DNA of 64,000 bases. Origin: Anaerolineae bacterium (lineage in GTDB: Bacteria > Chloroflexota > Anaerolineae > Aggregatilineales > Phototrophicaceae). This document shows positions 45,154-54,401 of this stretch, one piece after another (the stretch's first letter is position 1; each line of letters begins with the position of its first letter). The position numbers and the translations under genes were made by a program. The notes beneath the pieces are model-generated. The model searched no databases, was not told where the DNA came from, and saw only the letters and a program-made list of their open reading frames with translations. The DNA is taken from NCBI GenBank assembly GCA_022822545.1, contig JAJEBE010000026.1, positions 28,204 through 92,203 on the forward strand, given 5' to 3'.

Positions 45154-45613
45154 GGATTGGCGCTGGCTCAGCCGACTTGCGGTCGCCATGCCCATCCAGC
45201 ACTTGTTTGAGTTTTTCCAGCTCGCGCCGCAAGACGCCCTTCAGCGTCACATTGAAGAAAATCCCGAACCAGAAAAACCAGCGCGTGCGGATCTCAAGCG
45301 ACTCCTTCACGTTGGTCTGCTGGCCCCGATGCTCGAATGTCATCGTGCTCACAAAGGGGAAGCCCCAATAAGAGCCTTTTAGCTCGATCTTCTTGTTGCG
45401 CTCATAATCCGTCACATCGCAGTTGACGAAGCCGCCGCGCCCCATAATTCGCCGCGTCATCGCCACCATCGAACCAGTGCGGATCGGGTCGCCGCTCGTG
45501 ATGCCGATGTTCTGCACATTCCGCCAATGCACATCGTTATTAAAATCGCCGACGTAACGGAAGACCTGAAAGACCGGCCGGTTGATCAGCACCTGTGTCT
45601 CAAACTTCGGCAT
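45146..45613 (-). CDS. SRPBCC/START-fold small-molecule-binding protein
   Basis: This 155-residue protein has the polyketide-cyclase/SRPBCC pattern: an opening beta strand with INRPVFQVFRYVGDFNND, a mid-part with VNCDVTDYERNKKIELKG and a C-terminal helix (LRRELEKLKQVLDG). Members bind hydrophobic ligands or act in stress responses; its ligand is unknown. The start at 45613 is the only good ATG. It overlaps the end of the convergent DUF4013-like gene. Confidence 0.75.
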   Translation of the reverse strand: MPKFETQVLINRPVFQVFRYVGDFNNDVHWRNVQNIGITSGDPIRTGSMVAMTRRIMGRGGFVNCDVTDYERNKKIELKGSYWGFPFVSTMTFEHRGQQTNVKESLEIRTRWFFWFGIFFNVTLKGVLRRELEKLKQVLDGHGDRKSAEPAPIPR

Positions 45614-45881
45614 CTATCCCCTGCTTTCGCTTTGCTTGCAACCGCCGCGCATCGCTTGCCCATCGCTCTTCCTGAATCCGCGCGGGACCTGCAATGAACA
45701 AAATGGATTGTAGCGTAATCTGCCCAGCGGTACAAAACCCGCATCGCCTTAACGCCTTGCCTATGAGCGCAGCATAAGCAATCCGCCTTCAGCCCGCCGC
45801 TTGATGTCTGCCCTGGCCGCCTGAAATTGCCAAGCCTGTCATCCTCGCCTTTGTGTCCTTCGCGCCTTTGCGCTGCGGTAA
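45614..45881. other. non-coding gap with repeat remnant
   Basis: I see no convincing gene. CTTTGTGTCCTT at 45849-45860 resembles an arm of the inverted-repeat element at 58425-58582 and of similar intergenic repeats. An open frame over the gap (45586-45921, minus) has no family resemblance and overlaps two genes. Confidence 0.4.
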
Positions 45882-46748
45882 CTAAAGAATGCCCAGGACC
45901 GACAAATAGAGAAACACCCAACTCGTCACCCAGACCAGCGCATCAATGCGGTCAAGCACGCCGCCATGCCCGGGGAAGACATTGAAGCCCGCGACATAAC
46001 TATCCTTGACCCGGAAAAAGCGCTTCATGGCCGACTCGAATAAATCCCCGCCGATCGCCAGCAATGGACCGATAACCACCATCGGAATCAGTATCGGCTG
46101 CAATGCTCCCGTGAATATCAACAGCAAGAAAGCCGGGATCCAGGCGCCCAGGATTCCGCCAAGCGCGCCTTCCACAGTCTTGTTCGGCGAAATCAGCGGC
46201 GCCAGCTTCCTCTTGCCAAATGCCCGCCCGAAGACATAACCGAATGTATCCGCGCCCCATGTGATGGCAAATATTGCGAACACCCAGATCAAACCGTCTT
46301 CCGGCGCATTGCGTATGCTCACCATGAACGCCGCCGGAAAAGCCACATACAGCACGCCACAAAGCGTCGTGCCGACTTGCCCCAGCGCGCGTCCCGCCTG
46401 TTTGGGGTGGCGCGCCAGTTCCAGGACCAATGTCAAGACGATGCAAATCGCCAGCGCCGCTTGCCATACCCTCTCATCTTGCAGGTAAAAGGCGGCGACC
46501 ACGGCGATGCCGGTCGGTATGCCCGTCAGCGAACTTCCCTGCGTCGGCGTATCTTTCTCCATCACGTAGAATTCCAGCATGCCGATTCCCATCACCGGCA
46601 ATATCAAGATGAAAAACAACTCGCCGCCAACAAAGGACACCAGGATCGCGATAGGAAGCAATACGCTTGCGGTGATGAGCCGAATACGCAACTCAGTGTA
46701 TTCCGCGGAGTCGGCGACGCGACCTTCCCGCATGTCACCACCCTCCAA
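45882..46748 (-). CDS. cdsA: phosphatidate cytidylyltransferase
   Basis: This 288-residue membrane enzyme makes CDP-diacylglycerol from phosphatidate and CTP, the precursor of all major phospholipids. It has about eight helices and the CdsA signature: ISPNKTVEGALGG, then SAMKRFFRVKDS and PGHGGVLDRID close to the C-terminus. ATG 46733 is an alternative start. In many bacteria cdsA follows frr and uppS. Here it lies on the opposite strand, separated from them by the Ser/Thr kinase gene, so the cluster has been rearranged. Confidence 0.95.
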   Translation of the reverse strand: MEGGDMREGRVADSAEYTELRIRLITASVLLPIAILVSFVGGELFFILILPVMGIGMLEFYVMEKDTPTQGSSLTGIPTGIAVVAAFYLQDERVWQAALAICIVLTLVLELARHPKQAGRALGQVGTTLCGVLYVAFPAAFMVSIRNAPEDGLIWVFAIFAITWGADTFGYVFGRAFGKRKLAPLISPNKTVEGALGGILGAWIPAFLLLIFTGALQPILIPMVVIGPLLAIGGDLFESAMKRFFRVKDSYVAGFNVFPGHGGVLDRIDALVWVTSWVFLYLSVLGIL

Positions 46749-47181
46749 ACGCTAGATGGGATTTGCCTCTCAATTTTCTTGCCATGCGCCGATTCTGTCA
46801 AGTTTGTCAGCGCCCCATAAACCGTATTCGGCCAATTACGCCGCTGCGGAAAGTATTCCCGCCGCAAGATCTCTCGGGCCGGGCCATCGGCTCGCCCATG
46901 CCCTCCATATCCTCTGTATCGCAATTCCCCCTGTCGCCAACATCGGCAAAACGGAATCGCCATAAGAAGTTGGATTCCTCATGCCCGAAGATGCGAACGC
47001 CGCCAGAATGCATCTCTGCGCTGCGCTTCAACCAGGCTGACGCAAGCGGACAATCCCGCCGCCCGGGCACTTGGGTGTTTTGGCGCTGGGCTGGCATGAC
47101 ATATAATCGTTACGCGCCCGGCTGCATCCAAGCGCGACTTCAATTTTGGCCCGCGCGGCCTCATTGACTTCGGATATTGAC
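46749..47181. other. intergenic gap without a clear gene
   Basis: The 430 bases between divergent cdsA and the kinase gene hold no convincing coding region. The open frames across it (46604-46963 minus and 46763-47167 plus) lack recognisable domains and ribosome sites. A promoter for the kinase lies at 47080-47107. Confidence 0.4.
47080..47107 (+). promoter_or_regulatory. candidate promoter for the Ser/Thr kinase gene
   Basis: TTGGCG (47080-47085) and TATAAT (47102-47107) are sixteen bases apart. The -10 is perfect and is about 75 bases before the kinase ATG at 47182. Confidence 0.5.
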
Positions 47182-49392
47182 ATGGCATCACCTCTCATCG
47201 GCAAGCAGGTCAATGGCTACGAAATTCTCAGCCAGGTCGGGCAGGGCGGCATGGCGACCGTTTTCCTCGCCCGCCAACAATCGATGAATCGCAACGTCGC
47301 CCTCAAGTTCCTGCCCAAAGCCTATCTCAACGACGAATCGTATTTGCAGCGCTTCGAGCGGGAAGTGAAGATCGTCGCCCAGCTCGAGCACCGCAACATC
47401 GTCCCCGTTTATGATTTCGGCGAATATGAGGGGCAGCCCTATATCGCCATGCGTTATATGCCAGCCGGCTCGGTGGAAGAATTGCTCGCCGCCGGCAAGA
47501 TCCCCCTGCCCCGCGTCCTCAGCATCATCGAGCAAGTCGCTTCCGCCCTCGATTACGCGCATCAAAACGGCATCCTCCATCGCGATCTCAAACCGAGCAA
47601 CATCCTGCTTGATGACGGCGGCGGCGTCTTCATCACCGACTTCGGCATCGCCCGCATCCTCAGCGAAAGCGGCAGCAATATCACCACCCAGGGCGTGGTC
47701 GGCACGCCCAGCTACATGTCGCCGGAACAAGCGCAAGGCGAAACGCTCGATGGCCGCAGCGATGTCTACGCCCTCGGCGTCATGCTCTTCGAGCTGGTCG
47801 CCGGGCGTCGACCTTTCGAAAGCGATACGCCTTATAGCATCGCCGTGCTCCATGTCACGACGCCGCCGCCATCCCCGCGCGACTTTGACCCGAGCGTGTC
47901 CGTTCCGGTGGAACAAGTCATCATGCGCGCCCTGCAAAAAGCGCCCCAAGAGCGATTTCCCAGCGCCGGCGCCCTGGCCGATGCGCTGCGCCGCGCGATC
48001 GAGCCCGCGTCGCCAGCCGCCGTCGATGTCGGGCCGGCCAAGACAGTTGCGCCGACGCCGGCTCAGCCGACCAAAGACGACTTGCAGTTTCTTGTCAATA
48101 AGACGCCAAATAATGTCCCGCCTGTGTCCCATTCCCGCCCATTCTTGCCCTTTTCCCGTCCATCGTTGCCCATGAAAAACCAGCGTGTTTGGCTTGGAAT
48201 GGCCGCCGGCGGCGCCCTCGGCTGCGGACTCTTGCTGCTTGTTCTGGCTGTGGCGGCTTCCATGCTCGGGCTGTTTTCGATTGAAGACGGCAGCGCCGTC
48301 GCGGCAACACAGAATCCGGCGATCGGCGCCTTGTCTTCCATTACCGCGAGCGCGCCCGAATCGCCGCTGACCACAGCGATCGCAACCGTGGATATCGCCA
48401 CTGATGTCTTCCAGGCGACCCTCGATCCCCTCAACGCCGCCGCTGACGCCACCTTCACTGCCGAAGCTGCCCGACGGCAAAATCAGCCCCCCGCCACCGC
48501 CGGCCCTATTCAGCCCGTGGGCCAGCGCCAGCGGCCCGCCCTCAACCCGGCGCTGCAAGGCGCTGCCGGAGAACTGGTCTACTTCGCTGCGGCGGAGACA
48601 GACGCCGAGACGCAACCGACCTTCGAGATTGTCACGCTTGATCTGACCACCTGGGAAACGCGCCGCTTTGATGCCGGCGGCAACAGCAGCTATCCCCTGG
48701 CGTCGCCGGACGGCCGCTGGATCGCTTTTCAGTCGAACCGGGATGGCGATTTCGAAATATACGTGGCCAATCGGCAAGGAGGGCAATTGCGGCAACTGAC
48801 GCGAAACGAAGTTTGGGACCGCCTGCCGGCCTGGTCGCCCGACGGAAACTGGATCGTCTATTCTTCCGATGTCCGCAGCGACGAGACCTTCGACCTGTAT
48901 CGCGTCCGCCCGGATGGCAGCGCGCCGCAACCGCTATACAGCGATGGCTGGCGCAACAGCCATGCCCGCTACCATCCCGACGGCGGCGCCATCATCTTGA
49001 CCGCCGGGCAGGCCGTGCGCGACGCCCGCAGTTGGGAATTGCGTTGGCTGGAGTTGCGCGGCGGCGCTACCCGGTTGCTCACGGAAAACGATGTTCGCGA
49101 TGCCTCGCCCGTCTTCAGCCCCGACGGTCAGCGGATACTATACGTGACGACCATCGGCGGCGCTCGCGCGCTGGCCGTCATGAATCTCGCTGGCGGCGAT
49201 CGCGCTGTCTTGTATACGGGGCCGGGCAGCGCTTGGGCGGCCAGCTATAGTCCGGAAGGCCGCTACATCGTGGTCACCGCCACGCTTAACGGGCAGGATC
49301 AACTCTTTCTGACGGACGCGCAAGGTCGCAATGCGCAACAGATCACAAGTGCCGGCGGCGCTTACGCCTCGTGGATTCCACCCCTTCGCTGA
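47182..49392 (+). CDS. membrane Ser/Thr protein kinase with TolB-like sensor propeller
   Basis: This 736-residue receptor-like kinase has a Hanks-type kinase domain at about residues 10-275, with GQGGMATVFLA, VALKFL (ATP lysine), HRDLKPSNILLDD, ITDFGIAR and GTPSYMSPEQAQG. A proline-rich linker leads to one transmembrane helix near residues 335-362. The outer domain, about 460-736, contains TolB/WD40-like repeats (YPLASPDGRWIAFQSNRDG, PVFSPDGQRILYVTT). Such kinases relay cell-surface signals, often about envelope state. It lies between cdsA and frr-uppS, genes for lipid and cell-wall-carrier synthesis. The start at 47182 is chosen by fit to the kinase domain. Confidence 0.92.
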   Translation: MASPLIGKQVNGYEILSQVGQGGMATVFLARQQSMNRNVALKFLPKAYLNDESYLQRFEREVKIVAQLEHRNIVPVYDFGEYEGQPYIAMRYMPAGSVEELLAAGKIPLPRVLSIIEQVASALDYAHQNGILHRDLKPSNILLDDGGGVFITDFGIARILSESGSNITTQGVVGTPSYMSPEQAQGETLDGRSDVYALGVMLFELVAGRRPFESDTPYSIAVLHVTTPPPSPRDFDPSVSVPVEQVIMRALQKAPQERFPSAGALADALRRAIEPASPAAVDVGPAKTVAPTPAQPTKDDLQFLVNKTPNNVPPVSHSRPFLPFSRPSLPMKNQRVWLGMAAGGALGCGLLLLVLAVAASMLGLFSIEDGSAVAATQNPAIGALSSITASAPESPLTTAIATVDIATDVFQATLDPLNAAADATFTAEAARRQNQPPATAGPIQPVGQRQRPALNPALQGAAGELVYFAAAETDAETQPTFEIVTLDLTTWETRRFDAGGNSSYPLASPDGRWIAFQSNRDGDFEIYVANRQGGQLRQLTRNEVWDRLPAWSPDGNWIVYSSDVRSDETFDLYRVRPDGSAPQPLYSDGWRNSHARYHPDGGAIILTAGQAVRDARSWELRWLELRGGATRLLTENDVRDASPVFSPDGQRILYVTTIGGARALAVMNLAGGDRAVLYTGPGSAWAASYSPEGRYIVVTATLNGQDQLFLTDAQGRNAQQITSAGGAYASWIPPLR

Positions 49393-49445
49393 ACAATCCG
49401 ACAGCGATGCCGGCCAGGCCGCCGGCGTCAACCCGCCTTCGCCGC

Positions 49446-49474
49446 TTACGTTCCCGGGCAAATGGCGATATAAT
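49446..49474 (+). promoter_or_regulatory. candidate promoter for frr-uppS
   Basis: TATAAT at 49469-49474 with a weak TTACGT at 49446-49451, 17 bases apart, lies about 145 bases before the frr start. The rest of the gap (49393-49617) shows no gene. Confidence 0.45.
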
Positions 49475-49617
49475 AGAAACATTCGGCGGCAATGGCAACA
49501 GTTCCGTAAAGCCGCTGAAGGTTCACATTATCATTTATTGACATGGGCAGCGCAGACCACCCGGCCGAGCGTTGGATTGGGCTTGATGTTTGCTTGCTGG
49601 AAATAAGGATGTGCATG

Positions 49618-50175
49618 ATGATTGAAGAGATTCTTGATGAGGCGAAGAGCAAGATGGAGTCGACCTTGTCGGTCTTCCGCGACGAATTGAGCCGGATGCG
49701 CAGCGGGCGGGCAAGCACCGCGCTCGTGGATCGCATGATGGTGGAATACTACGGGCAGGACACCGAATTGCGGCAACTGGCCAGCATATCCACGCCCGAA
49801 GCGATGCAGATACTCATCCGCCCCTACGACAAGAGCGCCCTGCGCAATATCGAGAAGGCGATCCAAATGTCCGATATCGGCGTGAATCCCAATGTCGATG
49901 GCGAGAACATCCGCTTGAATATGCCGGCTTTGACGCGCGAACGACGGCAAGAGCTGGTGAAGTTTCTTAACCGCCGCATGGAAGACAACCGCGTCGCCAT
50001 TCGCAATATCCGGCGGTCGGCAAACAGTGACTTGCAGGACTTCGAAAAAGAGAAACTGATTTCGGAAGATGACCGCAAACGGGGCGAGGCGGAAGTGCAG
50101 AAGCTCACGGACAAATTCGTAGCGGAAATCGGTGACTTGGGGGCCCTCAAAGAAAAGGACATTATGGAGGTCTAG
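49618..50175 (+). CDS. frr: ribosome recycling factor
   Basis: RRF releases ribosomes from mRNA after termination, together with EF-G. The 185-residue protein has the usual length and motifs: SVFRDELSRMRSGRAST at the start, RPYDKSALRNIEKAI in the middle and EDDRKRGEAEVQKLTDK near the end. ATGs occur at 49609, 49615 and 49618; AAGGA at 49605-49609 fits 49615 or 49618, and family length favours 49618. uppS follows about 170 bases later, a common bacterial order. Confidence 0.96.
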   Translation: MIEEILDEAKSKMESTLSVFRDELSRMRSGRASTALVDRMMVEYYGQDTELRQLASISTPEAMQILIRPYDKSALRNIEKAIQMSDIGVNPNVDGENIRLNMPALTRERRQELVKFLNRRMEDNRVAIRNIRRSANSDLQDFEKEKLISEDDRKRGEAEVQKLTDKFVAEIGDLGALKEKDIMEV

Positions 50176-50342
50176 CCGGTTGTTCCCTTGCTGGCTAAGG
50201 CAGGCGTTTGACCGAGGCGGACTTTGCCCGCAACGGGATAGCGCCCTGACCCATTCATCGGTAAGACAGTGTCGCCGCCTCCGTGTAAAGATAAATTGAT
50301 GCGACGATTAGGCAATCTGGATAAGAAACACGGGTAGGATTC

Positions 50343-51140
50343 ATGGCGCTATTGACGAGAGAGAACGGGCATGCGCGGCTCGATTTGCCGCCGCTGGAGA
50401 AGGTGCCGACTCATGTCGCCATCATTATGGATGGCAACGGACGTTGGGCGCGGCAGCGTGGTTTGCCGCGTTCCGCCGGGCACCGGCAAGGCACGGAAAA
50501 CCTGCGCCGCATCATTCGCGCCGCGGTGGAGTTTGGCGTATCCATCATGACGATCTACGCTTTCTCGACCGAGAATTGGTCACGGCCGCGGCGCGAGGTC
50601 ATGCTCTTGATGCGGATACTGGAGATGGTCATCGATCGCGAGCTGCAGGAGCTGCATGAAGAAGGCGTGCAGATCCGCCATATTGGCGAGTTGGATGGCA
50701 TCGAAAGCCGGCTGGCGCGCAAGGTGCTGGAGGCCTGTGAATACACGCGGGACAATCAGCGCTTGATCCTGAATGTCGCTTTTAACTACGGCGGCCGCGA
50801 TGAGATTGTGCGCGCAGTGCAAAATATCGTTCGCGATGGCATTCCAGCAGGGCGAATAACGGAAGCGACTATCAGCGATTATATCTACACGAGCGATTTG
50901 CCCGATCCCGATTTGATCATCCGCACCAGCGGCGAATTCCGCTTGAGCAATTTCCTCATTTGGCAAGGCGCTTATAGCGAGATCTACACGACCGAGACTT
51001 ATTGGCCCGCATTTGATCGGGCGGAATTCCACAAGGCCCTGGCGGAATACGGCAACCGGCGGCGGCGCTTCGGGCGCACAGACGAACAGCTTGACGCCGA
51101 ATACCGCTTGCCCAAGCGCGCCAAGGCGGGACAACTGTGA
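50343..51140 (+). CDS. uppS: undecaprenyl diphosphate synthase (cis-prenyltransferase)
   Basis: This 265-residue enzyme makes the C55 lipid carrier for cell-wall synthesis from FPP and IPP. It has [12 protein letters not shown] with the catalytic Asp30, [19 protein letters not shown] and the C-terminal [19 protein letters not shown] for IPP and magnesium binding. The downstream aldo/keto reductase starts at the overlapping TGATG, so they are cotranscribed. Confidence 0.96.
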   Translation: MALLTRENGHARLDLPPLEKVPTHVAIIMDGNGRWARQRGLPRSAGHRQGTENLRRIIRAAVEFGVSIMTIYAFSTENWSRPRREVMLLMRILEMVIDRELQELHEEGVQIRHIGELDGIESRLARKVLEACEYTRDNQRLILNVAFNYGGRDEIVRAVQNIVRDGIPAGRITEATISDYIYTSDLPDPDLIIRTSGEFRLSNFLIWQGAYSEIYTTETYWPAFDRAEFHKALAEYGNRRRRFGRTDEQLDAEYRLPKRAKAGQL

Positions 51141-52108
51141 TGCGAACCAAGCGCTTTGGGCGGACGGAACTGCAATTGCCGATCGTCGGCATCGGCACCG
51201 CCTTCACCGGCATCCCGACTCAGAACGAGACGGTCAGCGAATACGAAGGCGCGCCCAGCAAGGTCGATCAAGCGTTGGGCGTCGAGACGCTGGTGGCGGC
51301 GATTGACGCCGGCTGTACCTTCTTCGACACGGCAGTGCTCTATGGGCGTAGTATCAGCGAAACGATGATCGGCGCGGCCCTGCGCCAGCGGCCGGACGCC
51401 AAAGACCAAATCACAATATCAACCAAAGCCGGGCGCAGCCACGAAGGCTACGACTACAGCTTCGACGCCATCGTCCGCAGCGTCCATGACAGCCTTGAGC
51501 GAATGGGCCTGGATAGTGTTGACGTCGTCTACATTCATGACGCGATGGGGCAGCCGATGGAGCGCGTGCTGGCGGATGACGGCGCCCTCGGCGCCTTGCG
51601 GCATCTGCAGGACCAAGGCTTGCTGCGGCATATCGGCTCCGCCTCGAACGACCCGGCGACCAACTTGCGCTATATCAAAACGGGCGAATTTGACGCGGCG
51701 GTGATGGCCGATTCCTGGAGTTTGATCAACCTGACTGCCGAAGAAGAAATCTTCGCCGCCGCCGCCCAGCACGATGTGGGTCTGGTGGCGGCGACGCCGA
51801 TCGAGCGCGGCCTGCTGGTGACGGGTCCCCTGGCCGGAACGAAGTACCTGAATCGACGATTCAGCCAGGAATGCCTCGATCAGGTCAGCGAGATACAGAA
51901 GCTCTGCGCGCGCTACGAAGTGCCGATGCTGGCGGTTGCGCTGCAATGGTGCGCGCGGCATCCGCAGGTGGCGTCGACGATACCGGGCGCTCGTGTGCCC
52001 GAAGAAGCAAAATCCAGCCTGGCGGCGGCGCAGCTCGAAATCCCCGAGGCGCTATGGACGGCGCTTGCGCCCCTGGTCAAGCATTTCGACACCGCAATCA
52101 GCGTCTAG
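51140..52108 (+). CDS. aldo/keto reductase, D-threo-aldose dehydrogenase-like
   Basis: This AKR barrel protein of about 322 residues has FFDTAVLYGRSISETMIG with the catalytic Tyr, ISTKAGRSH with the Lys and VDVVYIHDAMGQ with the His, plus VAATPIERGLLVTG. It resembles the L-fucose/D-threo-aldose or pyridoxal 4-dehydrogenase branch, which oxidises sugars or pyridoxal. A GTG at 51137 is an alternative start. The stop is followed almost directly by a run of ten C. Confidence 0.88.
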   Translation: MRTKRFGRTELQLPIVGIGTAFTGIPTQNETVSEYEGAPSKVDQALGVETLVAAIDAGCTFFDTAVLYGRSISETMIGAALRQRPDAKDQITISTKAGRSHEGYDYSFDAIVRSVHDSLERMGLDSVDVVYIHDAMGQPMERVLADDGALGALRHLQDQGLLRHIGSASNDPATNLRYIKTGEFDAAVMADSWSLINLTAEEEIFAAAAQHDVGLVAATPIERGLLVTGPLAGTKYLNRRFSQECLDQVSEIQKLCARYEVPMLAVALQWCARHPQVASTIPGARVPEEAKSSLAAAQLEIPEALWTALAPLVKHFDTAISV

Positions 52109-53128
52109 ACGCCCCCCCCCCAAATTCCCGTCAGCGGCGGGCTCTGTCTCGCCAGCCCGGCGGATGTCCGACCAGCCCATGCCCTGGCGCAATAGCAGCA
52201 GGAAACCAAGAAGCGTCGGCGGCAGCCAAATCACGAGATGGATGACGACCGCGTAGGCGGTGGCGCTGGCGACAGGCAAGCCCAGGGCGGTCAGAATCGT
52301 GATCACCACGAATTCGTTGACGCCGACCTGGCCGGGCGAGGCGGGAATCAAGCCGGCGAGGTTGACCGCGCCGACCAGCAGCAGCGCGACCGCGTAGTTC
52401 AGCTCCAGGCCAAAGGCGAACATCACCAGCCAGTAGGTGCCGGCTTCCACGCCCCAGGTCAGGAAGGAGACCAGCAATGCGCCCAGAAAATGACGCGGGC
52501 TGCGCAAGCCTTCTAAGCCGGCGATGACATCCTCGCTCAGGCGCTGAGCCGCCTGCCCTAGAGCCCGCGGCAAGATTGTGACCGCCCAGCGGACCAGTCG
52601 CCGCAGCAAAGCCGGTTTCGCCGCCAGGAAGAGCGCAACCACAATGGCCATGCTGACCAGCGGCATGGTCAGCCCGACGATTGTCTCGACTGTCGGCGAT
52701 TCTAGGTCGATGGCAGCCAGGCCTAACAGGATGAAGACAATCATGGTCGTGCCATTATAGAGATGCTCGACGGCGATGACGGTGGTGGCGCGCAGCAGCG
52801 CTACCTGATGCTTTCGGCGCAGCAGCACTATGCGCAGTCCATCGCCGGCGCGCAAGGGATAGACATTGTTGCCCATGTAGCCGATGGCGACGAGCTTGAA
52901 GAGCGCGGCCAGGGGCACGCGTTTGACCGAGTGCAGCAAGATCTGCCAGCGCAGAGCGATTATGAGCATCGCGAGAAAATAAATCAGAGCGGCGACAAGC
53001 AGAAGCGGCTGGTCCACTTCGCCCAGACTGGCCCAGAATTGCTCGGGTTGCAGACCGCGGAAAGCCAGCAGCAGGAATGCCGCGCTGATGATCATCCCGC
53101 CGATGAATGCCAGGCGTCTCTTCTGCAT
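52052..53128 (-). CDS. lysylphosphatidylglycerol-synthase-TM/flippase-like membrane protein
   Basis: This 358-residue integral membrane protein has about eight helices and the family pattern GYMGNNVYPLRAGDGLRIVLL near residue 85 and AGLIPASPGQVGVNEFVVI near residue 265, as in the YbhN/AglD and LPG-synthase-TM family of putative lipid or glycan carriers. The C-terminal tail after about residue 335 is unusual. It depends on a run of ten G that also marks the end of the convergent AKR gene, and as read it overlaps that gene by 57 bases. Loss or gain of one G would end the protein near residue 340 or soon after. Confidence 0.85.
   Translation of the reverse strand: MQKRRLAFIGGMIISAAFLLLAFRGLQPEQFWASLGEVDQPLLLVAALIYFLAMLIIALRWQILLHSVKRVPLAALFKLVAIGYMGNNVYPLRAGDGLRIVLLRRKHQVALLRATTVIAVEHLYNGTTMIVFILLGLAAIDLESPTVETIVGLTMPLVSMAIVVALFLAAKPALLRRLVRWAVTILPRALGQAAQRLSEDVIAGLEGLRSPRHFLGALLVSFLTWGVEAGTYWLVMFAFGLELNYAVALLLVGAVNLAGLIPASPGQVGVNEFVVITILTALGLPVASATAYAVVIHLVIWLPPTLLGFLLLLRQGMGWSDIRRAGETEPAADGNLGGGRLDADCGVEMLDQGRKRRP
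52112..52121. repeat. ten-base C/G homopolymer at a gene end
   Basis: Ten C on the plus strand lie just behind the AKR stop and, as ten G, inside the C-terminus of the membrane-protein gene. With nine G the minus-strand frame would meet TAG at once; with eleven it would meet TGA a few codons later. The tract may be a phase-variable site or a sequencing/assembly length error. Confidence 0.6.
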
Positions 53129-53255
53129 ATTCCTCAGGCGCGGATCCTGTCAGTCTTGGCGCATGGTGGCGAAAGATAGCAGACGGGCGCGACACAAGAT
53201 AGATGGAGATAGTTCTCGATCGCCAGCTTGTATTTGATATGCCGGCCCTAGCGCC

Positions 53256-54401
53256 TCAGAGCGGCAAGAGTGAATCGACCGGGGCGCTTTCGATGGCGCG
53301 TTCCGGCGGGATATATTCGAGGTTGAAGGTCTCGGCGATGGCGGGATGGGCGCATTGGCCGGCGAAAGTATTCAGCCCCTTCCGCAGGGCGGGCTCTCGC
53401 TCGATGGCGGCGCGGACGCCGAGGTCGGCGATCTTCAAGGCGTAAGGCAGGGTGGCGTTGGCCAAGGCGAGGCTCGAGGTGCGCGGCACAGCGCCGGGCA
53501 TATTGGCGACGCCGTAGTGGAGAACGCCATCGATAACGAAGGTGGGATCGCTGTGGGTGGTGGGGCGCGTGGTTTCGACGCAGCCGCCTTGGTCGACGGC
53601 GACATCGACGATGATGCTGCCGTCCGGCATGGCTGGCAGCATGTCGCGGGTGACGAGCATAGGCGCGCGAGCGCCGGCGATCAGCACGGAGCCGATCAAG
53701 GCGTCGGCGGTTTGAATGCTGCGAAAGATATTAATGTTGTTGGACCAAAGGGTGGTCAGGTTGCCATCCAGGACGTCATCGAGGTAGCGCAAGCGATCGA
53801 GATTGATATCGAGCAAAGTGACGCGCGCCCCCATGCCCAGCGCGATCTTGGCGGCGTTTGTGCCGACCGTGCCGGCGCCGAGTATGACGACATGCGCGGG
53901 CGCGACCCCCGGTACGCCGCCCATCAGCACGCCGCGGCCGCCCTTGTGCCGCTCCAGGTAGCGGGAGACGACCTGGGCCGCCATGCGCCCGGCGACTTCG
54001 CTCATCGGTTCCAGCAGCGGGAGCCGCCCCTGATCATCCTCGACGGTTTCATAGGCGATGCCCGCCACGCCGCTAGCGAGCAAGGCATAAGTTAGCGCTT
54101 CATCCGCGGCCAGGTGCAGGTAGGTGAAGAGGATGAGATCAGGATGGAGATAGGCGTATTCGCTGGGCTGCGGCTCCTTGACCTTGATGATCATGTCCGA
54201 TCGCATCCAGACGGTTTCGGCCGAGTCAATTATGGCGGCGCCAGCGCGGGCGTATTCATCATCGAGAAAGCCGCTTTCCGCGCCCGCGCCGCGTTCCACA
54301 AAGACGGTATGACCGCGGACGGCCAATTCACGGACGCCGGAGGGAGGCAGCGGCACACGATGTTCTTCAACTTTGATTTCCTTGGGGATACCGATGTTCA
54401 T
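53256..54401 (-). CDS. ald: alanine dehydrogenase
   Basis: Ald interconverts L-alanine with pyruvate and ammonia using NAD. The 381-residue protein has the full pattern: MNIGIPKEIKVEEHRVPLPP, LFTYLHLAAD with the substrate His, GGVPGVAPAHVVILGAGTVG for NAD and ANMPGAVPRTSSLALANATLP near the end. The start at 54401 has a strong AGGAGG before it; an in-frame ATG at 54431 is not needed. The enzyme may feed nitrogen from amino acids brought in by the transporters of this window. Confidence 0.96.
   Translation of the reverse strand: MNIGIPKEIKVEEHRVPLPPSGVRELAVRGHTVFVERGAGAESGFLDDEYARAGAAIIDSAETVWMRSDMIIKVKEPQPSEYAYLHPDLILFTYLHLAADEALTYALLASGVAGIAYETVEDDQGRLPLLEPMSEVAGRMAAQVVSRYLERHKGGRGVLMGGVPGVAPAHVVILGAGTVGTNAAKIALGMGARVTLLDINLDRLRYLDDVLDGNLTTLWSNNINIFRSIQTADALIGSVLIAGARAPMLVTRDMLPAMPDGSIIVDVAVDQGGCVETTRPTTHSDPTFVIDGVLHYGVANMPGAVPRTSSLALANATLPYALKIADLGVRAAIEREPALRKGLNTFAGQCAHPAIAETFNLEYIPPERAIESAPVDSLLPL

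Noticed and set aside
45586..45921. Minus-strand 111-codon frame between the SRPBCC and cdsA genes
   Set aside because: It overlaps both neighbours, lacks a ribosome site and shows repeat-like, basic composition without a domain.
47188..48930. Minus-strand open frame (580 codons) opposite the Ser/Thr kinase
   Set aside because: The kinase motifs on the plus strand are unmistakable; the antisense frame has no family resemblance and no ribosome site.
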